Assembly (NCBI RefSeq): GCF_006782915.1
Contig: NZ_VCNP01000031.1
Span: 44,525-108,524, forward strand
Direction: 5' to 3'
Length of the DNA: 64,000 nucleotides
Source of the DNA: Streptomyces calvus
GTDB lineage: Bacteria > Actinomycetota > Actinomycetes > Streptomycetales > Streptomycetaceae
The first letter of the stretch is position 1. Every line of letters begins with the position of its first letter. Under the pieces are notes generated by a model, which saw only the letters and a program-made list of their open reading frames with translations, had not been told where the DNA came from and ran no database searches. This document shows, piece by piece, positions 55,268 through 63,924 of this stretch. Both the position numbers and the translations under genes were made by a program.

Positions 55268-55294
55268 GGGGCGCCCGGATGTTCCGGGCGCCCC
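55268..55294 (+). terminator. Terminator after the aminotransferase gene
   Basis: GGGGCGCCCGGA and its complement (12 bp) enclose TGT and are followed by TGTTCGTTTGT. Confidence 0.75.
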
Positions 55295-55358
55295 TGTTCG
55301 TTTGTGCGAGCAAGACCACGAAAGGCGAAAGCGCTACCGGGACGGGCGTGGCGTACGG

Positions 55359-55364
55359 CAGGAT
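55359..55364 (+). promoter_or_regulatory. -10 box (CAGGAT) for a probably leaderless adenosine deaminase mRNA
   Basis: CAGGAT ends 6 bases before the ATG at 55371 and no ribosome site is present. A leaderless transcript is likely. Confidence 0.4.
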
Positions 55365-55370
55365 CGGCGA

Positions 55371-56411
55371 ATGGAGCGTGTACGTGATGTCTCTGAGCTG
55401 CCGAAAGCCCATCTGCACCTGCACTTCACCGGGTCCATGCGACCCGCCACCCTGCTGGAGCTGGCCGACAAGTACGGGGTGCGCCTGCCCGAGGCGCTGA
55501 CCGAAGCACTGACCGGCGGGGAGCCGCCGAGACTGCGCGCCACGGACGAGCGGGGCTGGTTCCGCTTCCAGCGGCTGTACGACGCGGCGCGCTCGTGCCT
55601 GCGCGAGCCCGAGGACATCCAGCGCCTGGTGCGGGAGGCGGCCGAGGAGGAGCTGCGGGACGGCTCCGGCTGGCTGGAGATCCAGGTGGACCCGACGTCG
55701 TACGCGCCCCGGCTGGGCGGGCTGATCCCGGCGCTCGAGGTCATCCTGGACGCGGTGGACTCGGCGCAGCGCGACACCGGTCTCGGCATGCGCGTGCTGG
55801 TGGCCGCCAACCGGATGAAGCACCCCCTGGACGCGCGCACGCTGGCCCGGCTGGCGGTGCGCTACGCGGACCGGGGCGTCGTCGGGTTCGGGCTCTCCAA
55901 CGACGAGCGGCGCGGGATGGCCCGGGACTTCGACCGGGCGTTCGCGATCGCCAGGGACGGCGGGCTGCTGTCCGCGCCGCACGGCGGCGAGCTGTCGGGT
56001 CCGGCGTCGGTGCGGGACTGCCTGGACGACCTGGGTGCGGACCGCATCGGGCACGGAGTGCGGGCGGCGGAGGACCCGCGGCTGCTGCGCAGGCTCGTCG
56101 ACCGCCAGATCACCTGCGAGGTGTGCCCGGCGTCGAACGTGGCGCTGGGCGTGTACGAGAAACCGGAGGACGTGCCGCTGCGGACGCTGTTCGAGGCGGG
56201 CGTGCCGCTGGCGCTGGGCGCGGACGACCCGCTGCTGTTCGGCTCGCGGCTGGCGGCGCAGTACGAGATCGCGCGGGTGCACCACGGGTTCTCGGACGCC
56301 GAACTGGCGGAGCTGGCCCGCCAGTCGGTGCGCGGCTCGGCGGCGCCGGCGGAGGTGAAGGAGAAGCTGCTGGCCGGGGTGGACGCGTGGCTGGTGGCGC
56401 CGGTGGAGTGA
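55371..56411 (+). CDS. add: Adenosine deaminase
   Basis: The enzyme converts adenosine to inosine using zinc. The 346-residue product has the metal motif LPKAHLHLHFTG near the N-terminus, SAPHGGELSG (catalytic Glu), GADRIGHGVRA, CPASNVALG and the metal Asp pair in ALGADDPLLF. The start ATG gives the expected N-terminus. It is a short gene downstream of the aminotransferase but after a terminator, so separately expressed. Confidence 0.92.
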   Translation: MERVRDVSELPKAHLHLHFTGSMRPATLLELADKYGVRLPEALTEALTGGEPPRLRATDERGWFRFQRLYDAARSCLREPEDIQRLVREAAEEELRDGSGWLEIQVDPTSYAPRLGGLIPALEVILDAVDSAQRDTGLGMRVLVAANRMKHPLDARTLARLAVRYADRGVVGFGLSNDERRGMARDFDRAFAIARDGGLLSAPHGGELSGPASVRDCLDDLGADRIGHGVRAAEDPRLLRRLVDRQITCEVCPASNVALGVYEKPEDVPLRTLFEAGVPLALGADDPLLFGSRLAAQYEIARVHHGFSDAELAELARQSVRGSAAPAEVKEKLLAGVDAWLVAPVE

Positions 56412-56430
56412 GCGGCCGTGCCCTGGCCGG

Positions 56431-57069
56431 TCAGGGCGCGATGCCGGCCAGGAGGGTGCGGGCCAGCCCTGCCGCGAAGGCGTCCACCGGCGGGCGTCCG
56501 GCGTCGGACATGTCGTAGGCGAACGCCCGCTGGGCGCAGGCGCCGAGCAGCAGGGACGCGGCGGCGTAGGTGTCGGCGTCTGGGGAGAGCCGGCCGAGGT
56601 CGCGCTCGGCGCGGAGGTAGGCCGCCAGGGACTCGATGGGCAGGTGCGGTCCGGACTCCATGTGCCGCATGGCGTCGTCGTGTCGACGCTTGAGCTGCGT
56701 CTCGGCGTACAGGGACGCGGCGATCGGGAAGCTCTGCTCGTAGAAGAGCGCGGCCTGGCGGGCGATCTCGGTGAGGTTGTCCTCCAGGGTGCCGCGGCCG
56801 GGCTCGGCCGCGAGGCCGCTCAGCAGCGGGTTCAGGCGCGGCAGCCGTTCCATGAGGACCCGGATGAACAGCTCCTCCTTGCCGGAGAAGTGCTTGTAGA
56901 GGGCGGCCTCGGAGCAGCCGGCCGCCTTGGCGATCTCCTTGGTGGTGGCGCGGGCGAGCCCCACGGTGAGCATGAGCCGGTGGGCTGCGTCGAGGATGCG
57001 TTCGCGGGCGGGGCCCGTGGGCGGCGGCGCGCCGGGCTCTTCGTGCTGCATGGCGCCCAAGGATGCCAT
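56431..57069 (-). CDS. TetR-family repressor
   Basis: The 212-residue product has an N-terminal TetR helix-turn-helix, RERILDAAHRLMLTVGLARA then TTKEIAKAAGCSEAALYKHF, followed by an all-helical ligand domain. The ATG at 57069 has AAGGAGG 2 bases upstream; a second ATG (57051) would shorten it by 6 residues. It is divergent from the NAD(P)-binding gene across a 60-bp palindrome, so it presumably represses itself and that gene. The ligand is unknown. Confidence 0.9.
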   Translation of the reverse strand: MASLGAMQHEEPGAPPPTGPARERILDAAHRLMLTVGLARATTKEIAKAAGCSEAALYKHFSGKEELFIRVLMERLPRLNPLLSGLAAEPGRGTLEDNLTEIARQAALFYEQSFPIAASLYAETQLKRRHDDAMRHMESGPHLPIESLAAYLRAERDLGRLSPDADTYAAASLLLGACAQRAFAYDMSDAGRPPVDAFAAGLARTLLAGIAP

Positions 57070-57089
57070 GGCCTCCTTATGCACTTGAC

Positions 57090-57149
57090 GGGTGGGTGAG
57101 TACTTACTCACCCTGGAGGTCTCCGAGGTGAGTAAGTACTCACCCACCC
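57090..57149. promoter_or_regulatory. 60-bp palindromic operator region with two sites
   Basis: A perfect 23-bp inverted repeat (57090-57112 and 57127-57149) surrounds 14 bp. Each arm itself contains the dyad GGTGAGTA-NN-TACTCACC, so there are two TetR-type operators. Confidence 0.9.
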
Positions 57150-57171
57150 CTGTCGAGGACGGGAGCCCGGC

Positions 57172-57804
57172 ATGAACCTCACAGTTTTCGGTGCCACCGG
57201 AGGCATCGGCCAGGAGATCGTGCGCCAGGCGCTGGCCGCGGGACACCGGGTCACCGCGGTCGTACGGGACCCCGCGCGGCTGCCCGTCACCGGTGACGCG
57301 CTGGAGGTGTTCCGCGCGGACCTGAGCGATCCGGAGGCGGTGCGCCCGGCGGTCGCCGGCCGGGACGCCGTGCTGTCCGGGCTCGGCGCCCGCAGCCGCA
57401 GGGACGCCGGGGTGGCGACCGCGCTGACCCGGACGGTGCTGGCCGCGATGGAGGCGGAGGCCGCGCGGCGGCTGCTCGTGGTGAGCGCCGCCCCGATCGG
57501 TCCGGAGCCGGCCGGTGCGGGACTGCTGGACCGGGGGGTGCGCGGGATCGTCTCGGCGGTGTTCCGCGACGTCTACGCCGATCTGCGCCGGATGGAGGCG
57601 GAGGTGGCCCGCAGCGCCACGGACTGGACGGTCGTCCGGCCGCCCCGTCTCCAGGACAAGCCGGTCAGCGGCGTGTACCGGACGGTCGTCGGAGGGACGC
57701 CGGCCAGGGGCAACTTCGTGGGCCGGGCCGATGTGGCGCACGCGATGCTGGCCATGGTCGACGATCCGGCGACCGTGAAGCAGGGCGTGGGCGTGGCTTA
57801 TTGA
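57172..57804 (+). CDS. NAD(P)-binding protein, NmrA/atypical SDR type
   Basis: The 210-residue protein has a Rossmann start LTVFGATGGIGQEIVRQALA with GxxGxxG, the stretch AVVRDPARLPVTGDALEVFR and VVRPPRLQDKPVSGVYR near the end. The sequence fits atypical short-chain dehydrogenases that bind NAD(P)H and act as reductases or redox sensors; the substrate is unknown. It is divergent from the TetR gene and likely its target. Confidence 0.8.
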   Translation: MNLTVFGATGGIGQEIVRQALAAGHRVTAVVRDPARLPVTGDALEVFRADLSDPEAVRPAVAGRDAVLSGLGARSRRDAGVATALTRTVLAAMEAEAARRLLVVSAAPIGPEPAGAGLLDRGVRGIVSAVFRDVYADLRRMEAEVARSATDWTVVRPPRLQDKPVSGVYRTVVGGTPARGNFVGRADVAHAMLAMVDDPATVKQGVGVAY

Positions 57805-57940
57805 GCCCGGGCCGTCGGCCGGTCGGAGCCGTGCGGGGCAGGGGCCGACGGAGCGGTCCGGGGTCGACGGCCGGGGCGGTTCGGTGCGGTGCTCGGGGCA
57901 CCTGGAGGCTGGTGCCGACGATCGGTGCGGCCGCGGGCGG

Positions 57941-58996
57941 TCAGAGGCTGACGCCGACGGTCACCGGCTCGTTGACCAGGGTGATGCCGAAGGCCTCGCG
58001 CACGCCGGCGACGACCTCGCGGGCGAGCGCGAGCAGGTCCTCGGTGGTCGCCTCGCCGCGGTTGGTGAGGGCGAGGGTGTGCTTGGTGGAGATGCGGGCC
58101 GGGCCGTGGCCGTAGCCCTTGGTGAATCCGGCCTTGTCGATCAGCCAGGCGGCGGATGTCTTGGTGCGGCCCTCTCCTGCCGGGTAGGCGGGGGGTTCCA
58201 TGCCGTCGCCGAGCCGCTCGCGCACCCGTGCGCGGAAGGCCGCGAACTGTGCGTCGGTGAGGATCGGGTTGGTGAAGAAGGAGCCGGCCGACCAGGTGTC
58301 GTGGTCCTCGGGGTCGAGGACCATGCCCTTGCCGGCGCGGAGCTTCAGCACCGTCTCGCGGGCCGTGGCCAGCGGCACCCGGTCGCCGGGCGCGACACCG
58401 AGGACGCGGGCCGTCTCGGCGTACCGGACGGGACCGGAGAGGCCGCCCGCGTCCTCCAGTTCGAAGCGCACGCGCAGCACGACGTAGCGCTCGGGGTCGG
58501 CCTTGAAGCGGCTGTGGCGGTAGGAGAACGCGCACTCCTCGTTGGTGAGGGTGACGGTCTCGTGGGTCCGGCGGTCGTAGGCGACGACTTCCGTGATGGT
58601 GGAGGAGACCTCCTGCCCGTACGCCCCGACGTTCTGGATCGGGGTGGCGCCGGCCGAGCCGGGGATGCCGGCCAGGCACTCGATGCCGGCCAGTCCCGCC
58701 TCCACCGTGCGCCGGACGGCGTCGGTCCACACCTCTCCGGCCGCCAGTTCCAGACGGGTCCCGTCCAGGTGGAAGCCGCGGGTGGCGACGACGAGGGCGG
58801 TGCCGTCGAACCCCTTGTCGCCGATGACCAGGTTGGAGCCGCCGCCGATGATCAGCAGCGGGGTGCCGCTGTCGTCGGCCTCGCGGACGACAGCGATCAC
58901 CTCGTCGTCGGTGCCGGCGGTGACCAGCCGGGTCGCGGGGCCGCCCAGCCGGAAGGTGGTCAGCGGGGCGAGGGGGGCGTCGTGGAGTTCCTGCAC
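57941..58996 (-). CDS. murB: UDP-N-acetylmuramate dehydrogenase (MurB)
   Basis: MurB reduces UDP-GlcNAc-enolpyruvate to UDP-MurNAc with NADPH and FAD in peptidoglycan synthesis. The 351-residue product has APLAPLTTFRLGGPATRLVT, LLIIGGGSNLVIGDKGFDGT, IECLAGIPGSAGATPIQNVG with AYGQEVS, and CAFSYRHSRFKADP. GTG 58996 starts 7 bases after TAGTCT, a -10-like box, suggesting a leaderless mRNA; GTG 59020 is the alternative and adds 8 residues. Confidence 0.93.
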   Translation of the reverse strand: MQELHDAPLAPLTTFRLGGPATRLVTAGTDDEVIAVVREADDSGTPLLIIGGGSNLVIGDKGFDGTALVVATRGFHLDGTRLELAAGEVWTDAVRRTVEAGLAGIECLAGIPGSAGATPIQNVGAYGQEVSSTITEVVAYDRRTHETVTLTNEECAFSYRHSRFKADPERYVVLRVRFELEDAGGLSGPVRYAETARVLGVAPGDRVPLATARETVLKLRAGKGMVLDPEDHDTWSAGSFFTNPILTDAQFAAFRARVRERLGDGMEPPAYPAGEGRTKTSAAWLIDKAGFTKGYGHGPARISTKHTLALTNRGEATTEDLLALAREVVAGVREAFGITLVNEPVTVGVSL

Positions 58997-59061
58997 GGGC
59001 TCAAGACTACGAGACGGCACCGACAGCCCCGCCCCTCGGCGGTGGCGGCCCCGGACGCCGC

Positions 59062-59490
59062 TCAGGCCAGCCGGACGACGGCCCGCGACACGCCGAGCAC
59101 CTTCTGTCCGGCGCTGGTCGCGGCGAGGTCCACGCGGACCGTGTGGTCGTCGAGCTTGGCCGCGACCTTGCCGCTGACCTCGATGACGGCGCCCTTGTCG
59201 TCGTCGGGGACGACGACCGGCCTGGTGAAGCGGACGCCGTACTCGACGACCGCTCCCGGGTCGCCCACCCAGTCGGTCACGACGCGGATCGCCTCGGCCA
59301 TGGTGAACATGCCGTGGGCGATGACGTCGGGCAGGCCGACCTCCTTGGCGAACCTCTCGTTCCAGTGGATGGGGTTGAAGTCGCCGGAGGCGCCCGCGTA
59401 CTGGACGAGGGTGGCCCGGGTCACGGGGAACGTCTGGGCGGGCAGTTCGGTGCCGACCTCGACGTCGGCGTAGGAGATCTTCGCCGTCAT
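59062..59490 (-). CDS. MaoC-like (R)-specific hydratase, HadB-type
   Basis: The 142-residue product has the hot-dog fold signature ASGDFNPIHWNERFAKEVGL with catalytic Asp and His, and DVIAHGMFTMAEAIRVV. In related actinobacteria a paired two-subunit dehydratase acts in fatty-acid or mycolate-type elongation; here with the next gene it forms such a pair. A GTG at 59502 overlapping the neighbour's stop is an alternative start (4 more residues). Confidence 0.85.
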   Translation of the reverse strand: MTAKISYADVEVGTELPAQTFPVTRATLVQYAGASGDFNPIHWNERFAKEVGLPDVIAHGMFTMAEAIRVVTDWVGDPGAVVEYGVRFTRPVVVPDDDKGAVIEVSGKVAAKLDDHTVRVDLAATSAGQKVLGVSRAVVRLA

Positions 59491-59498
59491 GGTGTTGC

Positions 59499-59951
59499 TC
59501 ACGCCTCCTCGGCCGCGCGGGCCACCAGCTTGGTCCAGGCGGTCACGACGTGCTCGCCGTCCTGGTCGTGCACCTCGCCGCGGATGTCCAGTACCTCGTT
59601 GCCCGCCATGGACCGGATCTTCTCGATGGTCGAGGTGACGGTGAGCCGGTCACCGGCGCGCACCGGCCGGTTGTAGGCGAACTTCTGGTCGCCGTGCACC
59701 ACGCGGCTGTAGTCGAGGCCGAGCTGGGGGTCGGCGACGACCTGGCCGGCGGCCTTGAAGGTGATCGCGAACACGAAGGTCGGCGGGGCGATCACATCGG
59801 GGTGGCCGAGCGCCTGGGCGGCCTCCGCGTCCGTGTACGCCGGGTTGGCGTCCCCCACTGCCTCGGCGAACTCACGGATCTTCTCCCGGCCCACCTCGTA
59901 GGGCTCGGTGGGCGGATAGGTCCGCCCCACGAAGGACTGGTCGAGCGCCAT
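59499..59951 (-). CDS. MaoC-like hydratase N-terminal type, HadA/C-type
   Basis: The 150-residue product starts MALDQSFVGRTYPPTEPYEV and has GDANPAYTDAEAAQALGHPD and APPTFVFAITFKAAGQVVAD, typical of the N-terminal half of actinobacterial 3-hydroxyacyl-ACP dehydratases. It lacks the FNPIH active-site motif, which its partner supplies. The stop overlaps the partner's possible GTG start, so the two are coupled. Confidence 0.85.
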   Translation of the reverse strand: MALDQSFVGRTYPPTEPYEVGREKIREFAEAVGDANPAYTDAEAAQALGHPDVIAPPTFVFAITFKAAGQVVADPQLGLDYSRVVHGDQKFAYNRPVRAGDRLTVTSTIEKIRSMAGNEVLDIRGEVHDQDGEHVVTAWTKLVARAAEEA

Positions 59952-60021
59952 GCGCGCGGCACCTCCTGTGTCTGGACTGCGGTCGGCCGGCCCTGACCGT
60001 GGCCGGCCGGTGGAGAAACGA

Positions 60022-60058
60022 CACGAGGCCGCCCCCCGAGTGGGGGGACGGCCTCGTG
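60022..60058 (-). terminator. Terminator hairpin after rpmG
   Basis: CACGAGGCCG and CGGCCTCGTG, with further CCCCC/GGGGG pairing, form a long stem 13 bp past the rpmG stop. Confidence 0.7.
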
Positions 60059-60070
60059 TACGAGCCTGAT

Positions 60071-60235
60071 TTATCGCGTTTCGCGGTGCGCGGTGTGCGC
60101 GTTGCAACGCGGGCAGTGCTTCTTCATCTCAAGACGGTCCGGGTTGTTACGCCGGTTCTTCTTGGTGATGTAGTTCCGCTCCTTGCACTCCACGCAGGCC
60201 AGCGTGATCTTCGGGCGGACGTCGGTGGCAGCCAC
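60071..60235 (-). CDS. rpmG: 50S ribosomal protein L33 (zinc-binding form)
   Basis: The 54-residue product (GTG start) reads [20 protein letters not shown]..., and has CVEC and CPRC pairs, so it is the zinc-binding L33. It ends TAHRETR. Location next to tRNA-Met and tRNA-Thr and upstream of the MaoC pair is the normal Streptomyces arrangement. Confidence 0.95.
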   Translation of the reverse strand: MAATDVRPKITLACVECKERNYITKKNRRNNPDRLEMKKHCPRCNAHTAHRETR

Positions 60236-60323
60236 GTGAGTGCTCCTAAGACGAACGGATGGACTGTTTAACGCAAGAAGAGTAGCCGATCGAAGGACCG
60301 ACCCCGCAATCGGCTACTGAGAG

Positions 60324-60396
60324 TAGCGGTGACCGGACTTGAACCGGTGACACAGCGATTATGAGCCGCTTGCTCTACCGACTGAGCTACACCGCT
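60324..60396 (-). tRNA. tRNA-Met (CAU)
   Basis: The 73-nt gene has acceptor AGCGGTG pairing with CACCGCT, anticodon stem-loop AGCGG-CTCATAA-TCGCT with anticodon CAT, and T arm GGTTCAAGTCC. The discriminator is A. It is elongator-type because the acceptor begins with a paired base. Confidence 0.94.
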
Positions 60397-60442
60397 TTGA
60401 TGCGATCGGGCCCCGCCTTGCGGCGGGAACCTCTCACACCAG

Positions 60443-60515
60443 AGCCCCAAAACGGAATCGAACCGTTGACCTTCTCCTTACCATGGAGACGCTCTGCCGA
60501 CTGAGCTATTGGGGC
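60443..60515 (-). tRNA. tRNA-Thr (GGU)
   Basis: The 73-nt gene has acceptor GCCCCAA pairing with TTGGGGC, anticodon stem-loop TCTCC-ATGGTAA-GGAGA with anticodon GGT, and T arm GGTTCGATTCC. Confidence 0.94.
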
Positions 60516-60735
60516 GAGCGATGAAGACATTACACGGTCCGCCGCCGTTCGCCCAAATCCGTTTCGAGCCCCCCGTCCCCTCCCGCGACCGCCCCCTCCG
60601 GGCGGGCCACGCCGGTACGACTATTGCGCTCCTCCCGGCGAGCGGCGGGCGGTCATCCTAGGCTCGACTCACTCTGCGTGATCTTGTCTCCGTGTGACGT
60701 GCGTCCTCGTGCGCAGCCCGAGCCCCAGGAGCGCG

Positions 60736-62001
60736 ATGCCCGACAGCCGGCCGCAGCCACCGTTCCCCCCGTGGTCGTCCTCGGGTCCGGGTGCGACCGC
60801 CCCGGCCCCTCTCCTGTTGTGCGGGGCGCGGCTGACCGACGGCCGGATCGTGGACGTACGGCTGGGCGGCGGGCGCATCGAGGCGGTCGGTACGGCAGGC
60901 AGCCTCGCGGCGGACGGCACGCGTGCGTGCGGCCACCGCATCGACCTCGGCGGCTACCTGCTGCTGCCGGCGCCCGCAGAGCCGCACGCCCACGCGGACA
61001 CCGCCCTGTCCGCCGACGACGAGGGCCCCGTCTCGTACGACCCCGGCGACGTCGAGCGTCGCGCGACCGAGGCGGCCCTGCTGCAGCTCGGGCACGGCAC
61101 GACGGCGCTGCGGGCGCATGTGCGGGTGGGTGACATGGAGGGCCTGCGGACGCTGTCCGCGGTGCTGCGGGCGGGGCGCTCGCTGCGCGGGCTGGCCGAG
61201 CTGACGACGGTGGCGATGCCCAGGGTGCTGACCGGTCCGGCCGGTGCGGACGGGCTGGCGGTGCTGCGGGACGCGGTGGGGATGGGCGCGTCCGTGGTGG
61301 GCGGCTGTCCGGACCTCGACCCGGATCCCACGGGGTATGTGGAGGCGGTCCTGGAGGTCGCCGCCGAGCACGGCCGCCCCGTCGACCTGCACACGGACGC
61401 CGCCGATCCCGCCCGGCTGGCCCGGTTCGCCGCCATGGCGGGCGGTCTGCGGCCCGGGGTGACCCTCGGCCCGTGCGGCGGTCTGGCCCGGCTGCCCGCG
61501 GAGGTGGCCGCGCGGACCGCGGACCGCCTCGCGGCGGCCGGGGTGACGGTGGTCTGCCTGCCGCAGGGCGGGTGCGGCGCCGTGGACGGGCCGGGCGTGG
61601 CGCCGGTACGGCTGCTGCGCTCGGCGGGTGTGCGGGTGGCTGCCGGGAGCGGTGCGCTGCGGGACGTGTCGAATCCGGTGGGCCGCGGGGATCCGCTGGA
61701 GGCGGCGTACCTGCTGGCGTCGAGGCACGGGCTGTCGCCGGACGACGCCTACGCCGCGGTGAGCACCACCGCGCGGGCGGCCCTGGGACTGCCCGAGGTG
61801 CGCGTGGAGGCCGGTTTCCCCGCCGACCTGCTGGCGGTGCGCGGCGACAGTCTCCCGGCGGCCCTGTCGCTGGCGTACAGCCGTGTGGTGGTGCACGGGG
61901 GGCGTGTGGTGGCGCGGACCAGCGCGGTGCGGGAGTACTGCGGTTCGGCGGCGGCCGCGGAGCCGGGGCTGCCGCGGCAGGGGCGGGGCGGGGCGCCCTG
62001 A
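60736..62001 (+). CDS. Amidohydrolase, cytosine deaminase-like
   Basis: The 421-residue product has an amidohydrolase barrel: metal motif PAEPHAHADTAL (HAH), VDLHTDAADP, and the late block SNPVGRGDPLEAAYLLA as in cytosine deaminases (the usual DNV.DPF pattern is altered). The C-terminal beta segment is AGFPADLLAVRGDSLP. The ATG has AGGAGCGCG upstream. Substrate may be cytosine, isoguanine or another cyclic amide; I cannot decide. Confidence 0.8.
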   Translation: MPDSRPQPPFPPWSSSGPGATAPAPLLLCGARLTDGRIVDVRLGGGRIEAVGTAGSLAADGTRACGHRIDLGGYLLLPAPAEPHAHADTALSADDEGPVSYDPGDVERRATEAALLQLGHGTTALRAHVRVGDMEGLRTLSAVLRAGRSLRGLAELTTVAMPRVLTGPAGADGLAVLRDAVGMGASVVGGCPDLDPDPTGYVEAVLEVAAEHGRPVDLHTDAADPARLARFAAMAGGLRPGVTLGPCGGLARLPAEVAARTADRLAAAGVTVVCLPQGGCGAVDGPGVAPVRLLRSAGVRVAAGSGALRDVSNPVGRGDPLEAAYLLASRHGLSPDDAYAAVSTTARAALGLPEVRVEAGFPADLLAVRGDSLPAALSLAYSRVVVHGGRVVARTSAVREYCGSAAAAEPGLPRQGRGGAP

Positions 62002-62103
62002 GGGGTGCGGGGCGACGGCGTGGCGGGCGGTCAGGGCGGAGGTGCAGGTGCCGGTGCGGGCGTCGTGGGGCGGTTGCCGCCGGCCCGGCGTACGGTCGGA
62101 GAC

Positions 62104-62760
62104 ATGCGCATTGTCATCGCTGGTGGTCATGGTCAGATCGCACTGCGGCTGGAGCGGTTGCTCGCCGCGCGCGGCGACGAGGCGGCGGGCCTCATCCGCA
62201 AGCCCGAACAGGCCGACGAGCTGCGGCAGTTGGGTGCCGAGCCGATCGTGCTCGACCTGGAGTCGGCGTCGGTGGAGGAGGTCGCGCAGCGACTGGAGGG
62301 CGCGGACGCGGCCGTGTTCGCGGCGGGCGCGGGACCGGGCAGCGGGGTGGACCGGAAGGAGACGGTGGACAAGGCGGCGGCGGTCCGCTTCGCCGACGCG
62401 GCCGTCCGCGCGGGCGTACGGCGTTTCGTGATCGTGTCGTCGATGGGCGCGGACCCGGCGCACGAGGGCGACGAGGTCTTCGACGTGTATCTGCGCGCCA
62501 AGGGCGAGGCCGACGCGTACGTGCGTGGCCTGGGCGCCCTGGACTGGACGATCCTGCGGCCGGGTCAGCTCACCAACGACGCCGGCACCGGTCTGGTCCG
62601 CCTGGAGGCCCACACGGGCCGCGGCCCGGTCCCGCGCGACGACGTGGCCGCCGTACTGGCCGAGTTGGTGGACACGCCGGCGACGGCGGGTCTGACGCTG
62701 GAGCTGATCAGCGGCAACGCGCCGGTGTCGGTCGCCGTGAAGTCGGTGGCCGGCAACTGA
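62104..62760 (+). CDS. NAD(P)-binding protein (atypical SDR, YwnB/YeeX-like)
   Basis: The 218-residue protein starts MRIVIAGGHGQIALRLERLL with the Rossmann GxxGxxA motif, has VVFAAG-like AVFAAGAGPGSGVDRKETVD and RRFVIVSSMGADPAHEGDEV and ILRPGQLTNDAGTG. It resembles small atypical SDR proteins that act as NAD(P)H-dependent reductases. A TACGGT box lies 7 bases before the ATG, and GGAG 3 bases before it, so leaderless or weakly led. Confidence 0.8.
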   Translation: MRIVIAGGHGQIALRLERLLAARGDEAAGLIRKPEQADELRQLGAEPIVLDLESASVEEVAQRLEGADAAVFAAGAGPGSGVDRKETVDKAAAVRFADAAVRAGVRRFVIVSSMGADPAHEGDEVFDVYLRAKGEADAYVRGLGALDWTILRPGQLTNDAGTGLVRLEAHTGRGPVPRDDVAAVLAELVDTPATAGLTLELISGNAPVSVAVKSVAGN

Positions 62761-62785
62761 GCGGGCTTCGGCCCGGCGCGGCAGG

Positions 62786-62998
62786 TCAGAACAGCGGCAT
62801 CTGCCCCGGGAACTCCGGCACCACATAGCCGTCGAGCGAGGGCTGCTGCGTCCCGTGCGGGGCGGGCCTGCGCGAGCCGGGGCACGAGGTGAGTTCGCCG
62901 CTCCCGCGGGCGCCGGGCGGATCGTGCCGCGCGTACCGCCCGGCGACGACGGCGATCTCGCGACGGCACTCGGGGCAGGGGCGGCGACGGGAGGACAT
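62786..62998 (-). CDS. Small CxxC protein
   Basis: The 70-residue product has MSSRRRPCPECRREIAVVAG and one further Cys (SCPGSRRP), a half zinc-ribbon pattern, and ends PEFPGQMPLF. It resembles small conserved Streptomyces proteins of unknown role. The start has no clear ribosome site. Confidence 0.5.
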   Translation of the reverse strand: MSSRRRPCPECRREIAVVAGRYARHDPPGARGSGELTSCPGSRRPAPHGTQQPSLDGYVVPEFPGQMPLF

Positions 62999-63116
62999 GG
63001 AGCCAGTGTGCCCCGGCGCTCCCACCCGCGAACAGGACGCCCCGCAAGCCCTCGCAAGCATGAAGAGACCCCCTCCGCTCTGCGTTTCCGCAGTTCGGAG
63101 GGGGTCGTCCCCAGTG

Positions 63117-63198
63117 TGGCGGCGCCAGGATTCGAACCTGGGAAGGCTGAGCCGGCAGATTTACAGTCTGCTCCCTTTGGCCGCTCGGGCACACCGCC
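63117..63198 (-). tRNA. tRNA-Tyr (GUA)
   Basis: The 82-nt class II gene has acceptor GGCGGTG pairing with CGCCGCC, a long variable arm, anticodon stem-loop CAGA-CTGTAAA-TCTG with anticodon GTA, and T arm GGTTCGAATCC. Confidence 0.94.
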
Positions 63199-63435
63199 GG
63201 GGTTGCTGCCTCTCGAACCGCCTTTCGGCGGTGCTCCGTGGCAACGACGTAAACAATACCCGATGGACAGGGGTGCTTCGCCACCCGATTGATCGCCACC
63301 GGGAGGCCGGGGGGATGACTAGGCTGGTCCGGATGCGGCCCGGGACCGACGGCGGGCCCGGGGGCCGCGTCACGTACGCCGGTACGCATCCGGCGCGCAG
63401 CCCGATACGCACCCCGATGCAAGGAGCCACAGGAC

Positions 63436-63924
63436 ATGGCCGACTCCAGTTTCGACATCGTCTCGAAGGTCGAGCGGCAGGAGGTCGACAACGCCCTCAA
63501 CCAGACCGCCAAGGAGATCTCGCAGCGCTACGACTTCAAGGGCGTGGGGGCCTCGATCTCGTGGTCCGGGGAGAAGATCCTCATGGAGGCGAACTCCGAG
63601 GACCGGGTGAAGGCTGTCCTCGACGTCTTCCAGTCCAAGCTGATCAAGCGGGGCATCTCCCTGAAGGCCCTGGACGCGGGTGAGCCCCAGCTCTCGGGCA
63701 AGGAGTACAAGATCTTCGCGTCGATCGAGGAGGGCATCTCCCAGGAGAACGCGAAGAAGGTGGCGAAGATCATCCGCGATGAGGGTCCGAAGGGCGTGAA
63801 GGCCCAGGTGCAGGGTGACGAGCTGCGGGTCAGCTCGAAGAGCCGCGACGATCTTCAGGCCGTCATCGCCCTGCTCAAGGGCAAGGACTTCGACTTCGCT
63901 CTGCAGTTCGTGAACTACCGGTAG
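63436..63924 (+). CDS. yajQ: YajQ-family nucleotide-binding protein
   Basis: The 162-residue protein starts [20 protein letters not shown] and has [20 protein letters not shown] and [20 protein letters not shown], ending [11 protein letters not shown]. YajQ proteins bind nucleotides and in some bacteria cyclic di-GMP; function in Streptomyces is not established. The remaining 75 bases to the window end show no gene. Confidence 0.9.
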   Translation: MADSSFDIVSKVERQEVDNALNQTAKEISQRYDFKGVGASISWSGEKILMEANSEDRVKAVLDVFQSKLIKRGISLKALDAGEPQLSGKEYKIFASIEEGISQENAKKVAKIIRDEGPKGVKAQVQGDELRVSSKSRDDLQAVIALLKGKDFDFALQFVNYR

